Positions 21,497-32,300 of a DNA stretch of 64,000 bases are shown piece after piece. Every line of letters starts with the position of its first letter. Position 1 is the stretch's first letter. Both the position numbers and the translations under genes were made by a program. The stretch spans positions 1,240,001 through 1,304,000 of the forward strand of contig JAPFFF010000014.1 of NCBI GenBank assembly GCA_039105265.1, in the 5' to 3' direction. The notes below the pieces were generated by a model. That model was not told where the DNA came from and did no database searches. It worked only from the letters and a program-made list of their open reading frames with translations. This DNA comes from Tritrichomonas musculus (Eukaryota; Parabasalia; Tritrichomonadida; Tritrichomonadidae).

Positions 21497-22218
21497 AACA
21501 AAATTCAATATTTTATTAAACTTATTACAAATATATTTTAACTTTTTTGTAAAATTGAATATAAAGAAGTTTTTATTTTGAATAGCAAATGTAAAATTTG
21601 ATATAATCTAGGATCAAATATATTCTCAAAAAACTAATTAACCACCTCAAATTAATCAAATTTTCCTTGATAAATTAATCAAAAATTAGTATTTATTTTT
21701 CAAATAATATTATAAACTATTATATTATGAACTATATTTATGATTATAAAAATAATATAATGTTCATCAGATAAATGCTCTTTTGAAAGGTTTATATTTC
21801 TCCAATCTCCAAAAAAGTACCATTTGGAGATCACCGAAAAAAATGTAAACCATTCAAAATTGAATGAAAAAACCGATTTCTCCATCTCCAAATGGAGAAA
21901 TCGTTTTTTTAAAAATAAAAACAAAGATTTACTTCCTTTATTCAATTAATATATTTAAATTATTAAATTATTTAATATTTGATTCTAATTTACACAATTT
22001 GTTAATTAAAAAATATAAGTCCTGTGAAGATAATAATATACAAAAGTTAGACCTTATCATATTCAAATTTAAGATTTTTTTCTATATGTTTAAACAAAAA
22101 GTTTATTAATAAAAATGTGGTTATATTTTAGCTGGGTTTTTCAAATCACCAAAAAACGTAAAATGTCACCATGATTACAACCTTATTTCAGATAATTAGT
22201 TTTTCATAGATTCTTTGA
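21497..22218. other. AT-rich spacer, no gene recognised
   Basis: The only structure noticed is a 13 bp inverted pair (CCATTTGGAGATC / its inverse) at 21820-21832 and 21882-21894. It may belong to the 5' arm of the Tc1-like relic that follows. Confidence 0.4.
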
Positions 22219-23333
22219 ATTTTTCTGATAAGAATTATTTCAAATAAATGAATCAAAAAACGCCTTTAACAGAGCTGGTAAAAATGATATTAGTTCAAAT
22301 TGGCTGTCATGGCACAAAATATACATTTATAGAAATCAGATTAATAGAAGTCCAAATACTGTGAAGTCCTTTTTCAAATCATTTAAACAACACAAAACTT
22401 TATTCCCACCGCGAGGACCTCCAAAATCAATCAACGATGAAACAACAAATGGCATTCTGAGGTCAGTTAAGGCTTGTCCAACCCAAACTTTAAGCGAAAT
22501 TTCAAAAGATTTCGACGTCTCTCCAACAAAAGTCAAGTTCATTTTGAAAGAAAAAAATTAATTATTTCAAAAAAACAGCAGTTGTAGAATTAACCGAAAA
22601 ACATAAAAATAAACGAGTTAAATTTTCTTAAATTTTTATTCAATATAATTATTTTCAAATACCGAAAATAATTTTTACTGATGAATCCAATTTTTTGGTT
22701 ATTTTGGAAAATGGAGGAGTTTGGCGGACCCAGGGATTTTATCCTCCAGAATCGTTTTATTATAAAAATGCACATCCCCCTTCTGTTATGATCTGGTCTG
22801 GGATAGGTCCCTTTGGGTACAAAACCAAACTCCTTCGTTTTAGCGGGAAAGTTAATACTGAATATTATTGCAGGCAACTTGAGCAGAATTGTATTTTTGA
22901 AGATCTTAATAACATATTTGGTCGATGGCGGGTCTGGCAGCAAGATAATGCTCCAGCCCACCATTCTCATGTAACTCAAAGTTTTTTGTCAGAAAAAGTG
23001 CAAAGGTCTATCGAGTGGCCTGCAAAATCCCCAGACCTCTCACAAATTGAGCAGGTCTGGGATTATATGAAGGATAAGATTGCAAGCCGTCGATTTAATA
23101 ATGCTGATGAACTTTTCAATGCACTGCAAGCCGTATGGTTTGCAATTCCTCCTGAGATAATTCATAATTATTATAGCTCATTCTTGGCTCGGTACCAAAC
23201 ATTCCACGAGATCCACGGAGAATCTTTAAACGGCCATTGGGCCACGGTCCATCAAAAACATGATGTTTATAGGACACAACTTTGCTTTGCACAAAATCCA
23301 TTCAATAGAGTTTTATATTCCTATGAAATTTGA
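22219..23333 (+). pseudogene. Tc1-like (DD34E) transposase relic
   Basis: The N-terminal part (about 22222-22558) contains helix-turn-helix-like sequence: RSPNTVKSFFKSFKQH, PRGPPKSINDETTNGIL and LSEISKDFDVSPTKVKFI. After a stop and a frame change come IIFTDESNFLVILENGG, PPSVMIWSGIGPFG, WQQDNAPAHHSHVTQSF and IEWPAKSPDLSQIEQVWDYM. These are the three catalytic acids of Tc1 transposases, with 34 residues between the second Asp and the Glu. The gene ends TGA after LYSYEI. The 5' half has at least two breaks, while the 3' half (22695-23333) is one clean frame. I could not find matching terminal repeats. Confidence 0.8.
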
Positions 23334-23783
23334 ATAAAACGATCAAATCATTTCAATTTCTTTGAATTTTTTTAACTTTTTGAAAAATATAATCATAAAA
23401 AAGAAGAACATCTCCAATTCAATTTATTCAATATGCTTTTTTAAATAATTTCACCTTTTTATTGAAAATTGATTTAACACAAATTATTAAACGATCAAAG
23501 TTATATTCAAATGTTTTCAAAAAAATTAATTAAAAATGAAAAAATGCTTTTTTTATTCAATTTTTTGATGAATATTAGAAAAGTTTAATAAGAGCACTAT
23601 AAGCCAAAATATAAACCATTCAAAATTGCGAGAAGCGTGAAAAATACTTTATCATATTTTATTAATAATAAAAATAATTTTTAAATTGAAGCATAAATCT
23701 ACAGTTTTAATATCTGTTTGATCTTTCTGTTTAATATTGAGATATATATATTTTAAAATTTATGCAAATTTTTTTTTTTTATA

Positions 23784-24173
23784 CAGTAAGGTTGTAAAAT
23801 TCAAAAACGTCTCAAAAGAGGAAAATCTACTTTTTCATAGAAAACGATTAAAATGAATTTAAAATAAAAGTCAAAATAACGAATTTAATTCAAATTTGGA
23901 TTTTCCTTTATAGCGTTGCAAAAATGGAAAATCCACTTTTTGAATGATGCTCATTTTTTCATATAGAGATAGGAAAGCACTATTTGATGAATATAATGTC
24001 GCAAACAGCTGTGTGATAAACTTAATCATGGAAATATTATTTCTTAAAATGGTAGGTTTAAACAAGATTTTCTCTCTATTTCTTTATTTCTTTCATTTTT
24101 ATTAATGAAAATTTTTTTCTCAAAAAGTCGATTTTCCTATTTTGAAACGTTTTCCAATTTTGAAACCTTACTG
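23784..24173. mobile_element. 390 bp MITE with CAGTAAGGTT termini
   Basis: The inverted ends match over roughly 50 bases with some differences (CAGTAAGGTTKYAAAATT, then AAAACGTYTCAAAA and GGAAAATC). TA lies on both sides. No coding capacity. Confidence 0.8.
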
Positions 24174-24402
24174 TATTTTTGTAGATGGATCCCGCCTAAG
24201 CCTTGGTTTTTGTATTTACAATTGTATACAACTTGTCCGTTTAAAAATTACAATTGTAATTACAATTGTAAATACGTTATTTTCTCGATATTAGTTTTTT
24301 ATTTTTATCTTGATCTACAATTATTTTTTTATATTTAAAATGTTTTAAATAATTTATAAATAAAAAGATAAAATAGTAAAATGTTTTTCAAATTAAATAA
24401 TA

Positions 24403-25522
24403 CTGATTGTCCAGAAAAAAGTTACCCAATAATTTTTGAATAGAAGATGGGAATCGAACCTGTGACCCCAAAAAAACATAGTCCAAGAACAAAAATAGTT
24501 TACCCAAACGCTCAAAAAAAATTCAAAAAGTTATAGCATATTATCAAAAAGTTTAACTTTTATTCACTTTTGAATGGTCCAAAAAAACATTACCCATTAT
24601 TGGACTTGGCTATTCTAACGCTCATGTGTTGACAGAAATTGTGCAATAATCTCTTTTATGCGGCCATTTTTTTGTTTATGACTTGAATTAATAATCTAGT
24701 AGAAGGAGTCGTGAAATGTATGAAAATGATATGTATGTATTGATAGAGGGCAATAGAAAAATGGATGACTGAGATAAAACTACTAAGATTTGCACCAAAA
24801 AATATGGTACAGTGGAATAATCTGAGAGATAATCTAATTCAATGAAAATTACAATATGGTAGTGGAAATTATTGTCGAGCTGGCAAATATCGAATTTGTA
24901 CATATCGTTAAAAAATGCAATGGTCGTATTGCTCCTAAAAAAGTCTTTTGTCTCTCTAAGTCATCAAATGGATGTTTAAAATTTTTATTTTGAAAACATA
25001 ATCTCTTAAAAAGTTGTTTTTTATATATTTGAGAAGAAAATTTAAAATAATAAAAAACAAATGTCTGTAATTGAAACAAAATATATGTGTACTATATAAT
25101 AGAATGATAAAAAAAAATTCGAATGTAAAATTATACTATCAAAAAGTTGACAAATTTCCGATACATGGATTCAAAATTAGATTTAATTTGAAATAGAATT
25201 GAAATAATTGTATTAAAAATATTTTATAAAATATCTAAATTTATCTCCATTTAAATAGAATAAAATCAAATTATATATTTAGCCAAAAAAATAAAAATAA
25301 ACAATATTATATATGTGATAAATTTGGAAAGTGAAAAAATATTTCTGTTTTTATTTTTTATTTTTTTTGTCCATTTTTAAAGTAATTTTAATTCAATTAT
25401 ATAAAATATTTAAATTCTTGAAGAAAGAAGAAAAGTTTATTTGTTAAAAAAAAAAAAACTACTAGAAAACGTTATTTTCGAAAATTTTAAAAATTTTGGG
25501 TAACTTATTTTTAGACAATCAG
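24403..25522. mobile_element. 1.12 kb TIR element with CTGATTGTCC termini inserted into a MITE
   Basis: The ends CTGATTGTCCAGAAAAAAGT and the inverse of CTGATTGTCTAAAAATAAGT then TACCC match well, with TA on both sides (24401-24402, 25523-25524). Comparison with the uninterrupted copy at 18180 shows a single TA there, so the TA duplication is directly visible. No transposase is encoded. Inside is a tRNA-like B-box (see separate entry). Confidence 0.9.
24445..24600 (-). other. tRNA-like relic with a B-box (possible SINE-type or tRNA-derived piece)
   Basis: On the minus strand GGTTCGATTCC (24450-24460) is an excellent Pol III B-box in a tRNA-like context (GGGGTCACAGGTTCGATTCC). Upstream, GTTCTTGGACTATG could be remains of an anticodon arm. 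A weaker second block (GAGCGTTAGAATAGCCAAGT) about 150 bases further upstream begins like the first (TGAGCGTT) and has an A-box-like core. No full cloverleaf can be drawn, so this is not an intact tRNA. Confidence 0.35.
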
Positions 25523-25671
25523 TATTATTTTTGATTCTTCATAAAATAAAAAAAAATTTATTCGCATTCAAAAAGTTTCATTAATACTACAAATCAAAAA
25601 ATCGTTATTTTATGAAAAAAGACGTTAAAAAGACGTTTATAGTATTTGTGATGTAAAAAAAATAAGGCCTA

Positions 25672-26950
25672 ATCCCGACTCAATATGCTGGGACTTTTTG
25701 GGACTTAATAGGTTTTTTATTTAATCATATTATGATATGTTTAATTATATAAGATTATCTTTAATTACACCGATACGATTATTAAATATTTATTTATATT
25801 TAAAGATAATCATATTTTAATCTTATAATATAAAATTGAAAGGAATATCATTCAAAATTTTGAGAGAAATATAGTATTTATCATTCTATTTGAAACTTCT
25901 AAAAACTCATTTAAACCGAATTAACAATATTATAGTTGCTCTAATTGTCTGGAAATAAATGGATATTGAGTATTTTTTTCAAAACATCGAAATGAATTAT
26001 TATATATAGTCCATTTTACTTAAATTTTCAACATTAAATATGAAAATTAAAAATAATTAGTATTGATATTTTATTATTATGCATTTTTAAAGTGACATTT
26101 TCTTTTTTTTGGAGGTTTTCGTATATAGAATAAACTTTAAAATTAACTTTTTGAGAATATTATTTCTAAAAAAAATTAAGTTTATATCTTAATATTAAAT
26201 CGCTATAATTTAGAATAAATTAATTGATTATATTATATTAAAAAATTAAATTCTTTTAAAATGCTTAAACATATAAATATATCCAAGATTCAAAGAGAAA
26301 AAACAAAAACAAATTTCTCCCATTTTTTGATATATTATACATTTATCTCTGTTAATAAACAATATTTCGAAAATTTAATAAAAATATAAGTTGTTTAATT
26401 TATATATTATTTTATATTATGAATATAGTCCGAAATTGATAAATTTTTAAATGATTAGATGAATGCATTAGATCTTTCTTTTTACATTAAAATATAAAGA
26501 TATATAAAGAAATGTATAACTATTTTATTATTTAAATATGTTTATTAAAAAAATGAAAATATAATAAGATAGATTTATTTTAAAATGAAAAAAATACGTT
26601 ATTTCAAGTCGGAACCCATCTATTTTTGTACATTTATTCATTTACATGATAAATTTACTTTATTATAATTTCATAATAATCGTATTCATAATTATCGAAT
26701 TATAAATCATTTTAATTAAACAGATATTTTTTGAATAAAAATATCAACTTTTTCAGAAAAAAAATTTGCACAAATTTTAAAATATATATATCTCAATATT
26801 AAACAGAAAGATCAAACAGATATTAAAAAAATAGATTTATTGTTGGAGCAAAAATATATTAATATCAATTATATTTCAAATAAAAGAAATTTATTTGGCT
26901 TGTAGTGGTCTGTTTAATATTATTAGCATTTGTGATGTAAAAAAAAAAGG
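25672..26950. other. AT-rich repeat-derived DNA without genes
   Basis: It contains the right 80 bp arm of the 23697/26847 inverted pair and, near 26930, the fragment TTTGTGATGTAAAAAAAAAA that ends the AGCCTTGG MITE family. Nothing coding is seen. Confidence 0.5.
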
Positions 26951-26954
26951 CATA

Positions 26955-27382
26955 TCTAAAATTGAATCATTCAATTATTAAACTAAACTTTATCTTTGAA
27001 GTTATGTTCAAACAAAATATATCATTTTATTGAGCATGAAAAGAAGGACTCTAATATTCCAAAATGAAAAGTTAGAAAAGATTATGTATCGAAAAAACTT
27101 AAAAATAATTATTATATTAACTTTTTAGGACTAACTATAAAGTAATTATAAATATTCATGATTTATAATGGATAATATATATGCATAAAATCAAATGGTA
27201 TTAGTAGTTTTGAATGATATCTCTTACGAAGAGAGATCTATAAATTTATGAAGTTAAAAAAAACTTGATGAATATCAAGTTTTTTGATTTGTTTCGATTA
27301 CTATTTTAAAGAGCATCAAATGAATAAGAAAATATATTAAAAAAAAAAAAAATAAAACCTAAAATTCAAAGAGATATTGACA
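26955..27382. repeat. Dispersed ~430 bp repeat, copy A
   Basis: It matches the segment at 34577-34996 in inverted orientation over its full length. Shared blocks include GAAGTTATGTTCAAACAAAA, ATATATCATTTTATTGAGCA, ATCTCTTACGAAGAGAGATC and CCTAAAATTC.AAGAGATATT. Its right end is cut by the 27391-28079 insertion. Confidence 0.8.
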
Positions 27383-27390
27383 CTTTTTGA

Positions 27391-28079
27391 GATTGATTTT
27401 TTTTTTAAACTTTTTTGGACAAAATTGAATGGAAATTTTCGAGCATTCAATTTTTTAAACTTTTTTGGATTTTTTTCTGAGCTCAAACTTTTCAAAAAAA
27501 AGATAATAAAAAAGAGATAATAATTTTATAGCCATAAAGCTATAAAATCATTTGCAAAGCATTTTAAATAATAACTTTATATTTTTTATTAAAAATCATA
27601 ATGATATAAGAGATAAATTTAGCAAGTTATATTAAAAAAATAGTCAATGATCTGCTTTTGAACTTATCTTAATACAAAGGATATCAAAAAAACACGAGAT
27701 ATAGAATTTCTTAAGGAGTTTATGGAAAGATGAGATAAATTATTATTTACACAATACACTTATTTGGGCCTAAATATAAAAGCTCGCTGGGTTGGGAAAT
27801 ACCGAAAGTATTTGTCTTCTTGCATTAGAATTGACTTCTAATCTGAAAATCTAAATATTTTCTCATTCCGTGAGAGAAAGAATGATCGCATCATGCATCT
27901 GAACTACTTTGTTTCATGGTAAGATGTGGTTGTTGTTTGAATCTGTTCTGGGAGAGATATAGGTGCTTAGCTGCTTATTTTCCTTTTTTATAAACTGACC
28001 GATTAATAAACCGCCAAAATATTCACAATAAAAAATTGAGAACATTTTGTCCAAAAAAGTTTAAAAAAAAAAATCAATC
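27391..28079. mobile_element. 689 bp TIR element with an 8 bp target duplication
   Basis: The inverted ends GATTGATTTTTTTTTTAAAC, then TTTTTTGGACAAAA, agree over about 36 bases. The direct repeat CTTTTTGA flanks both sides (27383-27390, 28080-28087). An 8-9 bp duplication separates it from the TA families and fits hAT- or MULE-like transposition. No transposase inside. The target was copy A of the 430 bp repeat. Confidence 0.8.
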
Positions 28080-28092
28080 CTTTTTGAGTTTA

Positions 28093-29379
28093 AGGGTGTA
28101 CTTGATAATTCTGAAGAAAAAATTCAATGAGCTTTCTCAAAAGCAACAATTATTAATTTTAAAAATATAAATTTGATTTTAAATACAATACAATAAATAA
28201 ATAAATATAATAGTAATTATTTTTATATTTAGATCTCAAAAAAATCTGATTTTCAAAATAATTATTAAGAAAATCTCTTTATAAAAAGATTATATAACTT
28301 ATTTTTAAATTTATATATATTTATATTCATTTATTAATTTATATTTAAATATATATTTAATATTTTTCTAATATTTCATGAGATACAAAAAGTAATAATA
28401 ATATAAAACTTTTTATGATATTTATTTTATTATCAGAATTATATAACTTTTTGTGAAAGACATTATGATTTTATATCGTATATAAACCTTCTTATTAATA
28501 ATATTAATTGCATATATTATTCATTTATCTGTGTTAATATAAATTTTATATTATATAAATTTCAATATTAAATTATTTAAGGAAATATTTACTGCAATAT
28601 TAATTCTTTTAAAATTAAAAAAAAATATATTTAATTTTTTTTATGTTAAAAACTTTACTAGGAAAAATATTATCAAATGATTTTTAAGAATATATTTATA
28701 TATTTATATTATAGATATATAAATAGAATAATATTATATAAATAAATCATAGAAAGATAGATATAATCTTATTATAATAAAAAAAATAATTTATGAAAAA
28801 GTTTAAAAATATTTTTTCTATTTGAGAATATTTGAAAGATCAATTCAATATATAATTTTTGGTTTTTTTAATTGTGATAATATTTATTGATGCATATAAT
28901 ATTTAACATGTAACAATATTTAAATAATATATAGTTATAAATAAAATAATAAATAGAGATAAATATATAAAAATAAATTTTTACTGAATAAAATAAATTT
29001 AAATTAATTTAATCTATTATTAAAAATGGTTCATATATTTCAACTTTTTCTGAAAAAATTATTTTATTCTGTTTTTTTGTGAAATTATTTCCTTCCTGTA
29101 AAAATGAAATAAATAACATAAAACTAAGACCAAAATTATAAAAAAAATATTTCAATCATAAAAGTATTTAATTTCTAAACTATCTAAACTTTTTCCGAAA
29201 GAGCAACCATTGAATTTATTATCTACAATAACGTATTAAATTGGACATTCGTCTTGATCGTTTAGGAGAAAAAATGTGCAAATTGACCTAAACTTTTTCC
29301 GAAAAAGCCACCATTGAATTTATTTTCTATAAGATTTTTGTATTTTGAAAGGTTTATATATTTTACAGCAGTACACCCT
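28093..29379. mobile_element. 1.29 kb element, AGGGTGTACT termini, TA flanks
   Basis: The ends AGGGTGTACT are inverse copies with TA at 28091-28092 and 29380-29381. Internal blocks near the right end (GATCGTTTAGGA, ACCTAAACTTTTTCCGAAAA) are shared with the 8633 MITE and the 3977 element, so it belongs to the same AGG-terminated family. No coding capacity is visible. Confidence 0.75.
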
Positions 29380-29628
29380 TAAAAAAAGAGTTTCCACCCA
29401 AAATTTATTGGAAATGTTTTAAAAAATATAAAATAAAATATATCAAAATAGTCAATTAATAAATTTTATTCCTCTATTATAGTGATTGAAATAGCAATTG
29501 TGTATCCATTATCAATGATATACGTATATCAAATAATCGAAAAATATAATAATATATAAATGAATCGTCTTTATATTTTAAAAGTGTTATTATAAATTTA
29601 TAAATTAATTAGATATAAAATCAAGTAA

Positions 29629-31200
29629 TTAATTGTTTTCACTATTTTCGTTCCTATCACTTGATTGGTATATAAATCCAAAGAAAAAGAATTTTGTGTA
29701 AAAAGAAGGGGCCATTCCGATTAACATGATTGCTGGAATGATACAAGATAAGAAAGCTGCACAGTAAATTAAAGTTTCAAAGCTAAACAAATAATTTCTA
29801 ATAAATAATATTTCAACTATCAAGTAAAGTGAAAAGAAGAAAGAAATAGTTATATTTAATGACATATGATTTGTTTGCCATGTGTTATTAAAACTATTAA
29901 TGCTTCTATATCCATTGAATAGTGATATTAGTGATATAATTGAAACATAAAGTAAAATAAATGAAGCAACCAAAAATGGATTAAAATAATAATCATCTAT
30001 AAAACATAAAAAACAATGATCAACAACTGGCTTTAAGATTATGAAAAAAGAAATCCCTAGAGTTAAAAATCTGATGAGTTCTTTAACTGATGGAATAAGT
30101 GACAAAAGAGAATATTTGTGGCGCTCCTCACGAGGACATATAACTAATTTCTTTTGGAAATAGTATTGTGAGAATTCATAAAATGAGACACTAACTAAGT
30201 AAGAAAGAAATAGGCAAGCTAGCGGAACCAAAATTGATTTAACAAGCCCAATCCCAACAAAAGAATGAAAATAACGACTGTTAAATATTGAAACAATAAT
30301 AAAAGGAAAAGTACAAAAAGAATTAAAAGTTAATTCGATTGCTACGTATTCTGGAAGAAAAAGTTTTCGTGACATAAAGAAATTAATCCATCCAAACATC
30401 ATGACAGAAATACTATTTGATAATATCGAAATATTTGTAAAGAGATAGAAATCCTCAGGCAAATTAGAATAAAAGAAAAACAAGAAAACTGTAAGAGTGA
30501 CAATATAATTTACACCAGCAGAAGATAACAATGTGGTATTTTGGAAGTAAAGGTCAATGCGCCAAAGGTCAGTCAAATGAATAATCGTTATTGAAATTCC
30601 TTTTGATTTGAAATAGAAAAAGAAAATTATAACTGAGATAATAGTAACAATAGAGCAAATAAAAACAATCAATGATAAATGATCTGGTTCAGGAGGAGGA
30701 TTATCGAAATGTGAGATATACAATTTGAAAGAGAAAGTGATATTATTTCCGAGTTGAAAAGGAACGGAATCCATTTCTTTTACAAGAAACATTGGGTCCT
30801 TCTTGGAAAAAGTTTCTGATACGGTAATTGTAAATTGATTAAAGATGTAAGGCTCATGAGTTGATGGATCAAGAATTTTAACTCGTTTTTTATATCCATT
30901 AACGCCTATTCTGAAAAATCCACCATCAACAACAAATGGACTGGTTGAATTATAAATATGGTCATCTATTAGAATCGTTGTAAAATTGATATAAGAAGGA
31001 TTTTGCGCTTTAGGAAAATTAAGGATAAGCGAATTTTCAATAAGTGAGTTGCTAACTGCATTAAATGAGCGAAAAAAAAAGGGGGCTTTAGATGAAAAAG
31101 GATTAGCTTCTGTATTAAAACATCCAACAGTTATAGTAAAATCTTCAATATTTAAAGACGCGCTTAAAATGATATGTAGATAAAAAAGAAAAATAAACAT
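29629..31200 (-). CDS. Nine-segment membrane protein, nonaspanin (TM9SF)-like
   Basis: The protein has 523 residues. It starts with a signal peptide (about residues 1-15), has a luminal/extracellular domain up to about residue 170, then nine hydrophobic segments. The layout and the block NGYRSINSFNNTWQTN between segments 7 and 8 resemble the GY.S...y....W..N loop of TM9 superfamily proteins. Those proteins help sort and glycosylate membrane proteins in the Golgi/endosomes and are usually 580-680 residues. The TM9 N-terminal signature is not evident, so this is a divergent or different polytopic protein. The start context TATAAATG is like other host genes here. It is the first host gene after the repeat desert. 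Confidence 0.5.
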   Translation of the reverse strand: MFIFLFYLHIILSASLNIEDFTITVGCFNTEANPFSSKAPFFFRSFNAVSNSLIENSLILNFPKAQNPSYINFTTILIDDHIYNSTSPFVVDGGFFRIGVNGYKKRVKILDPSTHEPYIFNQFTITVSETFSKKDPMFLVKEMDSVPFQLGNNITFSFKLYISHFDNPPPEPDHLSLIVFICSIVTIISVIIFFFYFKSKGISITIIHLTDLWRIDLYFQNTTLLSSAGVNYIVTLTVFLFFFYSNLPEDFYLFTNISILSNSISVMMFGWINFFMSRKLFLPEYVAIELTFNSFCTFPFIIVSIFNSRYFHSFVGIGLVKSILVPLACLFLSYLVSVSFYEFSQYYFQKKLVICPREERHKYSLLSLIPSVKELIRFLTLGISFFIILKPVVDHCFLCFIDDYYFNPFLVASFILLYVSIISLISLFNGYRSINSFNNTWQTNHMSLNITISFFFSLYLIVEILFIRNYLFSFETLIYCAAFLSCIIPAIMLIGMAPSFYTKFFFFGFIYQSSDRNENSENN

Positions 31201-32300
31201 TTATATAAATTTCATTATTGAACATGATGTGTTATTGAAAGTACATTTATATCAGAATATCTTACTATTTGATCATTTAATTTAAAAAATAAATGCATAC
31301 TTGAATAATGACAAATTTGAAAACTATATATTCATTATATAATTTAATTTAATTTTTTTATTTAATGATTTTTTAAAGATATTTCTAAATTTTGTAATTG
31401 AAGGATAGTCAGAAAAGATTTAAATGATTGAAAGAATTCGTATTTACGGTAGATCGTAAAATGACTTTTTTTGAGAGGTTTGCTCTCATTCTTTTGAATG
31501 CTTTTTAGTAGTTTACAAAATGGCTGTTTATAATTAGAATATTTTGTTATTCACTTTTGCCCAGAAAAAGTCGAACTTTTCCAAGGGAGAAGTGTATTTT
31601 GAACATCCCTATTAATAATTTTTTTTTTATTGATTTTTCGTAAGTTCACGTCATGCTTTTTCGCCATTTTTTCGGAAAATAGCATCAATTGGTTAGAAAC
31701 AAGCTGATATAAGGGACTAAAAGATTAGCATCTATCCCACATTTGCTATTTTTTTTCATTGTTTTTTTTATTATGAACGCTTTTCAAATTGAAATTGGCC
31801 ATCAAAATGTTCTTTGTGCAACACCTCTACTCCTTTATAATGAAGATTAAAAAGTATAGAAGTTATCTTTAACAGATATTTCAATACTAGTAGTAAGTCA
31901 TAGAGTTTTTATTGCCTAGCTTTTTGATTTTGCATCATTCCTTTAAAAAAGCTAAAAAGGCTTTGAATAAACTATGGTTTATTATAATTAATATTCATTT
32001 TTTACATAATTTGCATTTATGCAATTTTACTCCATTAAAATTTCTGAAATAAAATCCCAGAATGCCTGTTCTAATTTCCGAATTATTTGTTTAAAATATT
32101 TCTCAAAAGATGAATATTATTAGATTTTCAAAATAATTAGATAAATTAGTTAAATAAAATATTTATATAATTGAACATACAATAATATAAAAAATTAGAA
32201 ACAGAATTAATTCAGTGAAAAGTAAACAAATATAATTATAATTCGATTAACTGGCATAATTATCATATTTTCTAATTTTAGATTAAAAAGGTTGATTTTG
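31201..32300. other. Gene-free spacer between two minus-strand genes
   Basis: About 1.1 kb of moderately AT-rich DNA. It must hold the promoter of the TM9-like gene and the 3' end of the next. A short palindrome (TTTACGGTAGATCGTAAA, about 31443-31460) is the only structure noticed. Confidence 0.4.

Larger units (their letters stand above)
24199..25669. mobile_element. AGCCTTGG-family MITE, interrupted copy
   Basis: It is the same element as 18180-18529 with the same ends and TA flanks, split after base 24402 by a 1.1 kb insertion. It may itself sit in an older element whose ends read TAGATGGATCCCG (24183) and the rough inverse CGGAACCCATCTA (about 26610), which I rate as weak. Confidence 0.85.
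23697..26847. repeat. Pair of ~80 bp inverted repeats 3 kb apart
   Basis: The arms are 23697-23780 and 26762-26847. They share TTTAATATCTGTTTGATCTT, CTGTTTAATATTGAGATATA and ATTTTAAAATTT.TGCAAATT. Between them lie two or three independent elements. They may be the arms of an older composite element, now filled with others; no TSD was identified. Confidence 0.6.

Noticed and set aside
22590-22979. Minus-strand 129-codon ORF
   Set aside because: It is the antisense shadow of the Tc1-like transposase relic.
24445-24600. Functional tRNA gene
   Set aside because: Only the T-arm/B-box part is good; acceptor and D-arms cannot be paired.
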